Source: Ramlibacter albus (GTDB lineage: Bacteria > Pseudomonadota > Gammaproteobacteria > Burkholderiales > Burkholderiaceae_C). Taken from it: a DNA stretch of 64,000 bases. The stretch lies in contig NZ_JACORU010000013.1 of assembly GCF_014297445.1 (NCBI RefSeq), forward strand, positions 62,001 through 126,000, in the 5' to 3' direction. Shown here piece after piece: positions 1-8,279 of this stretch (within the stretch, counting starts at the first letter, position 1; every line of letters starts with the position of its first letter). The translations under genes were made by a program, and so were the position numbers. The notes below the pieces were generated by a model that saw only the letters and a list, made by a program, of their open reading frames with translations, was not told the DNA's origin and did not search any database.

Positions 1-864
1 CACCTCGCCGAGCCGCTGGGCATCACGGTGGAGGAAGCCGCGTTCGGCGTCCACGCCATCGTGAACGAGAACATGGCCTCGGCCGCCAAGGCCTATACCA
101 GCGAGAAGGGCGAGAACCCCAAGTCCTGCGCGCTCGTGGGCTTCGGCGGCGCCGGCCCGGTGCACACCTGCGACCTCGCCGCGCGCCTCGCGATCGAGAC
201 CGTGCTGATCCCGCCGCGTGCCGGCGTTGCCGCCGCCTTCGGCATGATCGTCGCGCCCGTCACGTACGACGCGGTGCGTTCGCGCCGCACGCTGCTCTCG
301 CGCATCACCCCCGAGTTGCTGGAGCAGGTGAGGGCCGAGCTGATGGCCGAGTGCCGCGAGCGCATGCCTTCGACGGTGGCGCCCGAGTCCATCACGTACG
401 AATTCAGCGTGGACATGCGCTACGTGGGCCAGGGCTACGACGTCAACGCCGTGCTGCCTGCGCAGCTGAATACTGCCGAAGCCGCGGCGGCGATGCAGGA
501 GGCCTTCGAGCGCAGCTACCGCAAGCTCTACGGCCGCACCTTCCCCGTGCCGCTGGAAGTGATGAACTTCCGCCTGTCCGCCAGCGCGAGCCGGAAGGTG
601 ATCGACCTGCCGACGGCCACCACCTCCGAAAGCAAGGGCGACGGCCGCGTCGGCAGCCGCCGCGCCTTCTGCGCCCGCACGAAGAGCTGGAAGGATTTCT
701 CGGTGCACCGCCGCAGCGCCATCGCGCCCGGCGTCCACTTTGCCGGCCCCGCCATCGTGGAGGAAGATGAGTCCACCACGGTGATCCACAGCGACTCCTA
801 TGCGCACGTCGACGCGAACGGCAGCCTGATCATCCAACTCGAACCTGCAAGGAGCCACGCATGA
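1..864 (+). CDS. hyuA: Hydantoinase/oxoprolinase subunit A, C-terminal part (5' end outside window)
   Basis: The reading frame is open from the first base, so the gene starts upstream of the window and only about the last 287 residues are visible. They match the C-terminal part of the HyuA/oxoprolinase A family, which opens cyclic amides (hydantoins, 5-oxoproline) or carboxylates ketones with ATP. Visible family signatures are NENMASAAK near the beginning, FGGAGPVH, IPPRAGVAAAFGM and RYVGQGYDV. The sequence is clearly paralogous to the HyuA half of the fused protein at 27991-31761. The stop overlaps the hyuB start by four bases (ATGA), so the two are translationally coupled. Family assignment is firm; the substrate is unknown. 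Confidence 0.9.
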   Translation, partial: HLAEPLGITVEEAAFGVHAIVNENMASAAKAYTSEKGENPKSCALVGFGGAGPVHTCDLAARLAIETVLIPPRAGVAAAFGMIVAPVTYDAVRSRRTLLSRITPELLEQVRAELMAECRERMPSTVAPESITYEFSVDMRYVGQGYDVNAVLPAQLNTAEAAAAMQEAFERSYRKLYGRTFPVPLEVMNFRLSASASRKVIDLPTATTSESKGDGRVGSRRAFCARTKSWKDFSVHRRSAIAPGVHFAGPAIVEEDESTTVIHSDSYAHVDANGSLIIQLEPARSHA

Positions 865-2534
865 CCGCCGCCTCTCGCGCCATCGACCCCATCACGCTCG
901 AGATGTACTGGCGCCGCATGGTGTCCATCGTGGGCGAGCTCGGCTCCACGCTGCGGCGCACGTCCTTCTCCACCGTGGTGCGCGACATCGGCGACTACGG
1001 CTGCGCGATCTTCGACGCACGCGCAAGGCTGCTCGCGCAGACGCCCGACAGCACACCCGGCCTGTGCGGCCCGCTCGGCGCCATGCTCAACCGCTTCCTC
1101 GAAGCCATCCCGCCCGCCACGTTGGTGGAAGGCGACGTGCTGATCGGCAACGACCCCTGGGCCGGCAGCGGCCACCACAACGACGTGAGCATCATGCTGC
1201 CGGTGTTCCACCGCGCGAAGCTGATCGGCTACGTGATGACGTGCTGCCACCACGTGGACATCGGCGGCCGCCGCGCCACCACCGAAAGCCGCGACAACTA
1301 CGAGGAGGGCCTGCGCATCCCGATGCTCAAGTTCCACCGCGCTGGGGAGATGAACACGGACGTGCTCGCCTTCATCCAGTCCAACGTGCGTTCCAGCGAA
1401 ACCGTGGTGGGCGACCTCGGTGCGCAGGTAGCCGCGTGCCACGTGGGCAGCGAGCGCATGCGCGAGCTGTGCACCGAGCTGGGCGCGCCCGACCTGCAGG
1501 CGCTGGCCGACGAGATCGTCGCGCGCAGCGAAGAGGTGACGCGCAGCGAGATCCGCAAGCTGCGCAAGGGCACTTTCTCGCACGACGCGCAGGTGGACAT
1601 CGTCGGCGGCCAGACGCTGCTGATCCGCACCACGGTCACCATCACCGACGACGAGATCGTCGTGGACTACTCGGGTAGCTCGCCGCAGGTGGCGCCCGCG
1701 ATCAACTGCACGCTCACCTACACGAGCGCGTACACCGTGTTCGGCATCCTGTGCATGCTGGACCTGCCGGTCGCCGTGAACGAGGGCACGCTGCGCCCGA
1801 TCCGCGTCGTGGCGGAAGAAGGCAGCGTGCTCAACTGCCGCTTCCCCGCGCCGGTGTTCGGCCGCACCGCTATCGGCACCTTCCTGCCGGACTTCGTGTA
1901 CCAGGCGATCGCGCCCGCCGCGCCGGAGCGCATCTGCGCGGAAGCGGGCGCCACGCCGATGTGGGGCCAGTACATGTTCGGCAAGCGCAGCGACGGCGAG
2001 AACTTCGCACCTTTCAACGTGTCCAGCGGCGGCCTCGGCGCGCGCGCGCATCGTGACGGTGTGTCGTGCCTCGCCTTTCCCTACAACGTGGGCAACACGC
2101 CGGCCGAAGTGGTCGAGAGTGAAGTGCCTGTGCTCGTCGAGGAGCGTTCGCTGTGGCAGGACTCGGCGGGCCCTGGCCAATTCCGCGGCGGGTTGGGCCA
2201 GCGCTATGTGCTGCGTCTGCTCGATGGCGATCTCGGCCCTTCCGGCGACGTGCTCGCCAGCTTCCGCGGCGGCCGCTTCATCCACCCGCCGCTGGGCGTG
2301 CTCGGTGGCGGCAGCGCGCCGCGCGGCTTCCTGTCCATCCGGGGCGACCAGCAGGACGCCGGCAAGCAGGTGGTGCTGCGCGCCGGCGACCGCATCGTCA
2401 GCCAGATCCCCGGCGGCGGCGGCTACGGCGACCCGCGCCAGCGCAGCCGCGAAGCGGTCAAGCGCGACCTGCAGGACGGCCTGATCTCCGCCGAGCATGC
2501 GCGCACGCAGTACGGCTACGAACCCACTCTTTGA
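861..2534 (+). CDS. hyuB: Hydantoinase/oxoprolinase subunit B
   Basis: This 557-residue protein is a full-length HyuB-family subunit, partner of the upstream HyuA in an ATP-dependent cyclic-amide hydrolase or carboxylase. Family signatures include RTSFSTVVRD, GDVLIGNDPW, GSGHHNDV, HHVDIGGRRATTES and, near the C terminus, the glycine-rich IPGGGGYGDP. The ATG overlaps the hyuA stop (ATGA). Long stretches are shared with residues of about 700-1256 of the fused protein at 27991-31761 (for example GGRRATTESRDNYEEGLRIP), so the window holds a split and a fused version of the same enzyme. Twenty-two bases separate it from a periplasmic binding protein gene, which suggests that uptake and ring opening are co-expressed. 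Confidence 0.92.
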   Translation: MTAASRAIDPITLEMYWRRMVSIVGELGSTLRRTSFSTVVRDIGDYGCAIFDARARLLAQTPDSTPGLCGPLGAMLNRFLEAIPPATLVEGDVLIGNDPWAGSGHHNDVSIMLPVFHRAKLIGYVMTCCHHVDIGGRRATTESRDNYEEGLRIPMLKFHRAGEMNTDVLAFIQSNVRSSETVVGDLGAQVAACHVGSERMRELCTELGAPDLQALADEIVARSEEVTRSEIRKLRKGTFSHDAQVDIVGGQTLLIRTTVTITDDEIVVDYSGSSPQVAPAINCTLTYTSAYTVFGILCMLDLPVAVNEGTLRPIRVVAEEGSVLNCRFPAPVFGRTAIGTFLPDFVYQAIAPAAPERICAEAGATPMWGQYMFGKRSDGENFAPFNVSSGGLGARAHRDGVSCLAFPYNVGNTPAEVVESEVPVLVEERSLWQDSAGPGQFRGGLGQRYVLRLLDGDLGPSGDVLASFRGGRFIHPPLGVLGGGSAPRGFLSIRGDQQDAGKQVVLRAGDRIVSQIPGGGGYGDPRQRSREAVKRDLQDGLISAEHARTQYGYEPTL

Positions 2535-2556
2535 TTCCGCACGAAAGGCAGTTCAC

Positions 2557-3546
2557 ATGAAGACATCGAGAAGCCAGTGGATCCGCGGCGTGGCAGCCGG
2601 CCTGTTGGCGCTCGCGTTCGGCGCGGGCGCCTTCGCGCAGGGCGCTTACCCCAACCGCCCTATCAAGCTGATCGTGCCGTGGACGACGGCGGGCACGGTG
2701 GACATCTCGGCGCGCATGCTCGCAGAGCGCCTCTCGGCCAAGCTCGGCCAGCCGGTCGTGGTGGACAACCGCGCGGGTGCGACGGGGCAGATCGGTTCGC
2801 AAGCCGTCGCACGTTCGCCCGCCGACGGCTACACGCTGCTGGTGATGTCGGCCACCGTGCACTCGGTGTCGCCCAACATCCAGAAGACCTTCCCGTTCGA
2901 CCCCATCGACGACTTCACGCCGGTTTCGGAGATCGTGCGCTTCCCGTACGCACTGGTCGTTTCGTCGAACAGCCCGTACCAGAGCGTGGCGGACCTCGTG
3001 GCTGCGGCGAAGAAGGCGCCGGGCACCATCTCCTACGGTTCGTTCGGCCCCGCGAGCGCGCCGTACCTGATCACCGAGATGCTGGCGCTGGCCTCGGGCA
3101 CCAAGCTGCTGCACGTGCCGTACAAGGGCGCCGCACCTGCGATCACGGACGTGATGGCCGGCCACATCCACTTCTTCATCGACTCGCTGCCGTCGCCGCT
3201 GTCACAGGTGCGCGGCGGCAAGCTGCGCGCGCTGGCCGTGACGACCTCGCAGCGCTCGACCGTGCTGCCGAACGTGCCGACGCTCGCCGAGACGCTGCCC
3301 GGCTTCGAAGCGATTGCGTGGCTCGGTATCGCCGCGCCGCCGCAGACGCCGCGTGACGTGGTCGCGAAGCTGCACGCCGCGCTCCAGCAGATCGCCGCCG
3401 AGCCGGAGTACGGCGCGAAGCTGCGCGACATCGGCCTGGAGCCCACCGCGAGCGCCTCGCCCGAGCAGTTCCGCACCTTCCTGCAAGGGCAGAAGGCGCA
3501 CTGGGCCAAGGTGATCAAGGACGCCAACATCCCGCTGAGCGACTGA
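2557..3546 (+). CDS. Bug-family tripartite tricarboxylate transporter substrate-binding protein
   Basis: The 329-residue protein is a periplasmic solute-binding protein of the Bug/TctC family, which delivers organic anions to TctA-TctB permeases. An N-terminal signal peptide of about 27 residues ends in AGAFAQ. The mature protein opens with the family signature YPNRPIKLIVPW and has DGYTLL and HVPYKGAAPAITDV, which form the conserved ligand pocket. The ATG was chosen because AAAGGCAG precedes it and the signal peptide begins directly after; the frame is open further upstream but overlaps hyuB. It sits between hyuB and an aldehyde dehydrogenase. No permease partner is in the window. Ligand unknown. 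Confidence 0.92.
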   Translation: MKTSRSQWIRGVAAGLLALAFGAGAFAQGAYPNRPIKLIVPWTTAGTVDISARMLAERLSAKLGQPVVVDNRAGATGQIGSQAVARSPADGYTLLVMSATVHSVSPNIQKTFPFDPIDDFTPVSEIVRFPYALVVSSNSPYQSVADLVAAAKKAPGTISYGSFGPASAPYLITEMLALASGTKLLHVPYKGAAPAITDVMAGHIHFFIDSLPSPLSQVRGGKLRALAVTTSQRSTVLPNVPTLAETLPGFEAIAWLGIAAPPQTPRDVVAKLHAALQQIAAEPEYGAKLRDIGLEPTASASPEQFRTFLQGQKAHWAKVIKDANIPLSD

Positions 3547-3551
3547 CCGGC

Positions 3552-5063
3552 ATGCCGACGACACACGACTTGCGGACCGGCGAGGTCCGCGGCTTCCGCA
3601 TGCTCATTGCGGGCGAGTGGCGCAGCGCTTCGGACGGCGAAACTTTCGAGAGCATCGACCCGTACACGCGGCGCGCGTGGGCGCGGGTGCCGCGTGCGAG
3701 TGCCGCCGACGTGGATGCGGCGGTCACCGCCGCGCGCCAGGCGTTCGAGTCGGGCCCGTGGGCTTCCATGCTGCCGGCGCAGCGCGCGCGGCTGCTGCGC
3801 AAGCTCGGCGAGCTGCTCGAAGGCCAGACCGACGAACTCACGCACGTGCAGGTGCTGGAGAACGGCAAGCTGATTCGCGAAGTGGGCGGCCAGGTGAAGG
3901 GCCTCGCTTCCCAGTGCTACTACTTCGCCGGCATGGCCGAATCGCTGCACGGCCACACGGTGCCGGTCAGCGTGCCCGACATGGTGAACTACACGGTGCG
4001 AGAGCCGATCGGCGTCATCGCGGCCGTGACGCCGTGGAACAGCCCGCTCTCGCTGCTGTTCTGGAAGCTGTGCCCCGCGCTCGCGGCGGGCAACACGATG
4101 GTGATCAAGCCGTCCGAGGTGACGCCGGTGTCCACGCTGGTGCTGGCGGAGTTGTTCGAGAAGGCGGGGTTCCCTCCTGGTGTCGTGAACGTCGTGACCG
4201 GCGATGCGCGCACGGGCGCGGCGCTGGCCAACCACCCCGGCGTGGACAAGATCGCGTTCACCGGTTCGACGCAGGCCGGCAAAAGCGTTGCGACGGCGGC
4301 TGCGCAGCGGCTTGCACGCGTGTCGCTCGAGCTCGGCGGCAAATCGCCCAACATCATCTTCCCGGATGCCGACATTGCCGGCGCGGTCAACGGCGTGCTC
4401 GCAGGCATCTTCGCTGCGACGGGGCAGACGTGCCTCGCCGGTTCGCGCGCGCTGGTTCACGTGGACATCATGGATGCGTTTGCGGCGGCGCTCGTCGAGA
4501 AGACGCGCCGCATCCGCATCGGCGACCCGCTGGACCCGGAGACCGAGATGGGCACCGTGTCCTGCCGCATGCAATACGACAAGGTGCTGCAGTACATCGA
4601 GATCGCCAAGGCGGAAGGCGCGACGCTCCTGTGTGGCGGCCGGCACCCGACCGACCCGGCGCTGCAGCAGGGCCTGTTCGTGGAGCCCACGATCTTCGGC
4701 AACGTACGCAACGACATGCGCATCGCGCAGGAAGAGGTGTTCGGCCCGGTGCTGTGCCTGATCCCGTTCACCGACGAGGACGACGCGGTGCGCATCGCCA
4801 ACGACAGCCGCTTCGGCCTGGCCGCGGGCGTGTGGACCAACGACATCAAGCGCGCGCACCGCATGACGAGGCGCCTGCGTGCGGGCACGGTCTGGGTGAA
4901 TACTTATCGCCGCACCAATTACGCCACGCCGTTCGGCGGCATGAAGGAAAGCGGCCTCGGGCGCGAGAATGGCCTCGAAGCGATCTACGATTACACGGAA
5001 ACGAAGAGCGTGTGGATCGACACCGGCGCCGGCATCAAGGACCCGTTCAATCCGCGCGCCTGA
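3552..5063 (+). CDS. NAD(P)-dependent aldehyde dehydrogenase
   Basis: This 503-residue enzyme belongs to the ALDH superfamily and oxidises an aldehyde to a carboxylic acid. The catalytic residues are visible: Asn163 in TPWNSP, Glu260 in LELGGKSPN and the nucleophile Cys294 in GQTCLAGS. The C terminus carries PFGGMKESGLGREN, typical of the family. An internal ATG at residue 17 (MLIAGEWR) is an alternative start, because most relatives begin near there. The gene starts five bases after the Bug gene and lies upstream of an acyl-CoA dehydrogenase, in one apparent operon. It is closely related to the aldehyde dehydrogenase at 22893-24362. Substrate unknown. Confidence 0.93.
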   Translation: MPTTHDLRTGEVRGFRMLIAGEWRSASDGETFESIDPYTRRAWARVPRASAADVDAAVTAARQAFESGPWASMLPAQRARLLRKLGELLEGQTDELTHVQVLENGKLIREVGGQVKGLASQCYYFAGMAESLHGHTVPVSVPDMVNYTVREPIGVIAAVTPWNSPLSLLFWKLCPALAAGNTMVIKPSEVTPVSTLVLAELFEKAGFPPGVVNVVTGDARTGAALANHPGVDKIAFTGSTQAGKSVATAAAQRLARVSLELGGKSPNIIFPDADIAGAVNGVLAGIFAATGQTCLAGSRALVHVDIMDAFAAALVEKTRRIRIGDPLDPETEMGTVSCRMQYDKVLQYIEIAKAEGATLLCGGRHPTDPALQQGLFVEPTIFGNVRNDMRIAQEEVFGPVLCLIPFTDEDDAVRIANDSRFGLAAGVWTNDIKRAHRMTRRLRAGTVWVNTYRRTNYATPFGGMKESGLGRENGLEAIYDYTETKSVWIDTGAGIKDPFNPRA

Positions 5064-5076
5064 GAGGCTTTGACCG

Positions 5077-6231
5077 ATGGATTTCAATCTCGACCCCGAC
5101 CAGCAGGCGTTCGTCGACTCGGTGCGCCGCTTCGCGAGCGAGCAGCTCGCGCCCGGTGCGCTCGCGCGCGCGCACTCGCCCGGCTTTCCGCGCGACGTGG
5201 CGCGGCTCATGGCGAAGCAGGGGCTGCTCGGCATCGCTTTCGATGAAGCCGATGGCGGGCAGGGCGGCAGCCTGCTCGACGCCGTGCTGGCGATCCAGGA
5301 GGTGGCGCTGCACTGCCCGCGCAGCGCGGACGTCGTGCAGGCCGGCAACTTCGGGCCGATCCGCACGTTCGTGGAGTACGCGAGTGCGCAGCAGAAGTCG
5401 CGGTGGTTGCCGGGCCTGCTTTCGGGTGAGGTCGTCATCTCGCTGGGCATGAGCGAACCGGAGGCGGGGTCCGCGGTCACAGAGTTGAAGACGAGTGCGC
5501 GTGTCGAAGGCGAGCAGGTCGTCGTCAACGGCACCAAGGTGTTCTCGACGCACAGCCCCGATGCGGACGTGTTCCTCGTGTACGTGCGCTTCGGGCCCGG
5601 TGTCGATGGCATCGGCTCCGTGCTCGTCGAGCGCAACACGCCCGGCTTCACGGTGGGCAAGCCGTCCGCTTTCATGAGCGGCGAGGAGTGGAGCGAGCTG
5701 CACTTCGTGGACTGCCGCATCCCCAATGCGAACATCCTGCTGGGCGAAGGCGGTTTCCGCAAGCAGATCGCCGGCTTCAACGTCGAGCGGCTGGGCAACG
5801 CCTCGCGTTCGCTCGCCTTGGGCCGCTACTGCTTCGAGCAGGCGCGCGCTTACGCGACGACGCGCAGGCAGTTCGGCCGTGAGCTGTGCGAGTTCCAGGG
5901 CCTGCAGTGGAAGTTCGCGGACATGAAGCTGAAGCTGGAGCTCGCGCAGCTCGCGCTGTACAAGGCCGTGGTGGAGCAAGGGCCCGACGGGCTGCCGACG
6001 GCGCAGGGCACGGCCATGGCCAAGCTCGCGTGCAACCAGGCGGGCTGGGAGGTCTCGAACGACGCGCTGCAGGTGATGGGCGCGCTCGGCTACAGCCAGG
6101 AGAGCCTCGTCGAATACTGCGTGCGGCGCACGCGGGGCTGGATGATCGCGGGCGGCTCGATCGAGATGCTGAAGAACCGGATTGCCGAAGGCGTTTTCGA
6201 GCGCAGCTTTCCGCAGCGGCCGGGGCGATGA
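5077..6231 (+). CDS. Acyl-CoA dehydrogenase family protein
   Basis: This 384-residue flavoprotein has the usual length for an acyl-CoA dehydrogenase, which introduces a 2,3-double bond into acyl-CoA and passes electrons to ETF. Visible family blocks are the substrate/FAD segment SLGMSEPEAGS, the arginine motif TRRQFGRELCEFQ and QVMGALGYS. The C-terminal site that in most members reads YEGT-like reads IAGGSIEM here, so the usual catalytic Glu is absent. A Glu at residue 237 in NVERL sits where isovaleryl-CoA dehydrogenase has its catalytic base (established for that enzyme; its use here is inference). The stop overlaps the next gene by four bases. Confidence 0.9.
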   Translation: MDFNLDPDQQAFVDSVRRFASEQLAPGALARAHSPGFPRDVARLMAKQGLLGIAFDEADGGQGGSLLDAVLAIQEVALHCPRSADVVQAGNFGPIRTFVEYASAQQKSRWLPGLLSGEVVISLGMSEPEAGSAVTELKTSARVEGEQVVVNGTKVFSTHSPDADVFLVYVRFGPGVDGIGSVLVERNTPGFTVGKPSAFMSGEEWSELHFVDCRIPNANILLGEGGFRKQIAGFNVERLGNASRSLALGRYCFEQARAYATTRRQFGRELCEFQGLQWKFADMKLKLELAQLALYKAVVEQGPDGLPTAQGTAMAKLACNQAGWEVSNDALQVMGALGYSQESLVEYCVRRTRGWMIAGGSIEMLKNRIAEGVFERSFPQRPGR

Positions 6232-8279
6232 GCAGGCTGGCCGATGCCTTGATGCGGCCGCGCAGCGTCGCGCTGGTGGGTGCATCGGACGATCCGGCGA
6301 AGACATCAGGGCGGCCGCAGCGGTTTCTTGCCGAGTCCGGCTATGCGGGCCGCGTGATGCCGGTCAACCCTGGGCGTGCCACCGTGCAGGGGCAGCAGGC
6401 GTGGCCTTCGCTCGCGGCGCTGCCCGAAGTGCCGGACCACGTGTTCATTCTCTCCCCGACCGACAGCGTCGCCGCTGCGCTCGGCGAGTGCGTGCGGCTG
6501 GGTGTGCCGCTCGTGACGGTGCTTGCCGACGGCTTTTCCGAAGAGGGCGAGGAAGGTCGCTCGCGCGAGCAGGAGTTGCGCGCGTTGCTCGAAGGCAGCC
6601 GCACGCGCCTCGTGGGGCCCAGCAGCATCGGCGTGGTGAACCCGCGCAACGGCTTGCTGCTGACCGCGAACGCCGCATTCGCGGAACCGCAGGCGCGCGA
6701 TGGGCGAGTGTTCGTCGCGTCGCACAGCGGAAGCATGATCGGTGCGCTGGTCTCCCGGGGTCGCGCGCGAGGCATCGGCTTTGCGGGGCTCGTGTCGGTC
6801 GGCAACGAAGCCGACCTCAGCCTCGGCGAGATCTGCGAAGCGACGCTCGACGACGAAGGCATCGACGGCTACCTGCTGTTCCTGGAGTCGATGCGGCATG
6901 CGCACGCGCTGCACCGCTTTGCGGCTGCGGCAGCGGCACGCGGCAAGCCGGTGGTGGCTTACAAGCTCGGCCGCTCGGAGGCGGCGGCGCGCATGGCTGT
7001 CACGCACACGGGGGCGCTGGCCGGCGAGGACGCCGTGGCCGATGCGTTCCTGAAGGATTGCGGCATCGCGCGCGTGGGTGTGCTCGATGCATTGCTGGAG
7101 ACGTTGCCGCTCGCGCGGCGGGTGTCGTTGCGTTCCGTGCGGCGGAGCCGCGTTGGGGTCGTGACGACCACCGGTGGTGGTGCTGCAATGGCAGTCGACC
7201 AGCTCGGCATCCGCGGCGTCACCGTGGAGCCCCCGTCCGAAGCCACGCTGGCCCGCCTGAACTCAGCCGGGGTGAAGGCTAGGCCCGGCACGGTGCTGGA
7301 CCTGACGCTCGCAGGCACGCGCGCCGAGGTGATGAGTGCGGCGCTGGACGTGATGCTGTCGGCGCCCGAGTTCGACCTCGTGCTCGCGACCATCGGCTCG
7401 TCCGCGCGATTGCAGCCCGAACTGGCGGTCGCGCCGTTGTTGCGCGCCGGCAAAGGCGAGAAGCCGCTCGCGGTCATGCTCGTGCCGGAGGCACCGCAGG
7501 CGCTGGCGACGCTGACCGAGGCGGGCATCCCGAGTTTCCGTTCACCGGAAAGCTGCGCGGATGCCATCGCTGCCGTGTTTGCGCGCAGACCTGCGAGGCC
7601 GCCGCTGCCGCATCGAAGTGCCGCCGCCGGCAAGTCGCTTTCCGAATTCGATGCCTATGCGTTGCTCGACTCGCTCGACGTGCCGCATGCGCCCGCGGTG
7701 AAGCTGCGCTTCGACGAGCCGTTGCCGCGACTTCCGTTCGAATATCCGGTCGTCGCGAAGATTTGCTCGGCCGACATTCAGCACAAGACGGAGGCGGGCG
7801 GCGTGATGCTCGGCATCCGTGACGAAACTTCGTTGCGCGACGCATTGCAGCAGCTGCGCGCGAATGCATTGCGCCACGCGCCATCTGCGAACGTCGAGGA
7901 AGCGCTCGTGCAGCCGATGGTCGCGGGCGTTGCGGAAGCACTGGTGGGCTATCGCGTCGATGCGGAAGCGGGACCGATCGTCATGGTCGCGGCTGGCGGC
8001 ATCTGGACCGAACTCGTGCGCGAGCGCAGCGTTCGGCTCGCGCCCGTGAGCGTCGAGGAGGCGCGCGAGATGGTGGCCGAAGTGCGGATGCTGCAAGCGG
8101 CGGCGGGGCGACGTGGCCAGCAAGCGGGTGATCTCGAGGCTTTGGCGCAAGCGATCGCTGCGTTCTCGCAGCTTGCGACGCGTGCGGAGCATGTGCTCGA
8201 AGCCGAGATCAACCCGCTCAAGATCCTGCCGGACGGCGTCGCCGCGGTCGACGCACTGGTGGTCGTCGCTGCTGCCTAG
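6228..8279 (+). CDS. NDP-forming acyl-CoA synthetase (acetate-CoA ligase family)
   Basis: The 683-residue protein is a single-chain acyl-CoA synthetase of the ADP-forming type. It has an N-terminal CoA-binding Rossmann domain (SVALVGASDDPAKTSG near residue 14), central flavodoxin-like succinyl-CoA-ligase domains with SHSGSMIGAL and the phosphorylated His region THTGALAG (His260), and a C-terminal ATP-grasp domain (KICSADIQHKTEAGG). It interconverts an organic acid plus ATP and CoA with its thioester. The ATG overlaps the acyl-CoA dehydrogenase stop, so acid activation and dehydrogenation are coupled. It ends at a CTAG shared with the convergent MmgE/PrpD gene. Acyl substrate unknown. Confidence 0.9.
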   Translation: MSRLADALMRPRSVALVGASDDPAKTSGRPQRFLAESGYAGRVMPVNPGRATVQGQQAWPSLAALPEVPDHVFILSPTDSVAAALGECVRLGVPLVTVLADGFSEEGEEGRSREQELRALLEGSRTRLVGPSSIGVVNPRNGLLLTANAAFAEPQARDGRVFVASHSGSMIGALVSRGRARGIGFAGLVSVGNEADLSLGEICEATLDDEGIDGYLLFLESMRHAHALHRFAAAAAARGKPVVAYKLGRSEAAARMAVTHTGALAGEDAVADAFLKDCGIARVGVLDALLETLPLARRVSLRSVRRSRVGVVTTTGGGAAMAVDQLGIRGVTVEPPSEATLARLNSAGVKARPGTVLDLTLAGTRAEVMSAALDVMLSAPEFDLVLATIGSSARLQPELAVAPLLRAGKGEKPLAVMLVPEAPQALATLTEAGIPSFRSPESCADAIAAVFARRPARPPLPHRSAAAGKSLSEFDAYALLDSLDVPHAPAVKLRFDEPLPRLPFEYPVVAKICSADIQHKTEAGGVMLGIRDETSLRDALQQLRANALRHAPSANVEEALVQPMVAGVAEALVGYRVDAEAGPIVMVAAGGIWTELVRERSVRLAPVSVEEAREMVAEVRMLQAAAGRRGQQAGDLEALAQAIAAFSQLATRAEHVLEAEINPLKILPDGVAAVDALVVVAAA

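Noticed and set aside
798..2498. A 566-codon open frame on the minus strand opposite hyuB
   Set aside because: GC-rich coding DNA leaves long open antisense frames; the translation is a low-complexity Arg/Ala/His string with no family match, while the plus strand encodes HyuB with clear motifs.
3033..5798. A 921-codon open frame on the minus strand across three plus-strand genes
   Set aside because: It crosses the ends of the Bug gene, the aldehyde dehydrogenase and the acyl-CoA dehydrogenase, and its content is an antisense shadow.
8276..8279. CTAG shared by convergent stop codons (also at 50326 and 58404)
   Set aside because: A palindromic CTAG at tail-to-tail genes is common in compact genomes and needs no special explanation.
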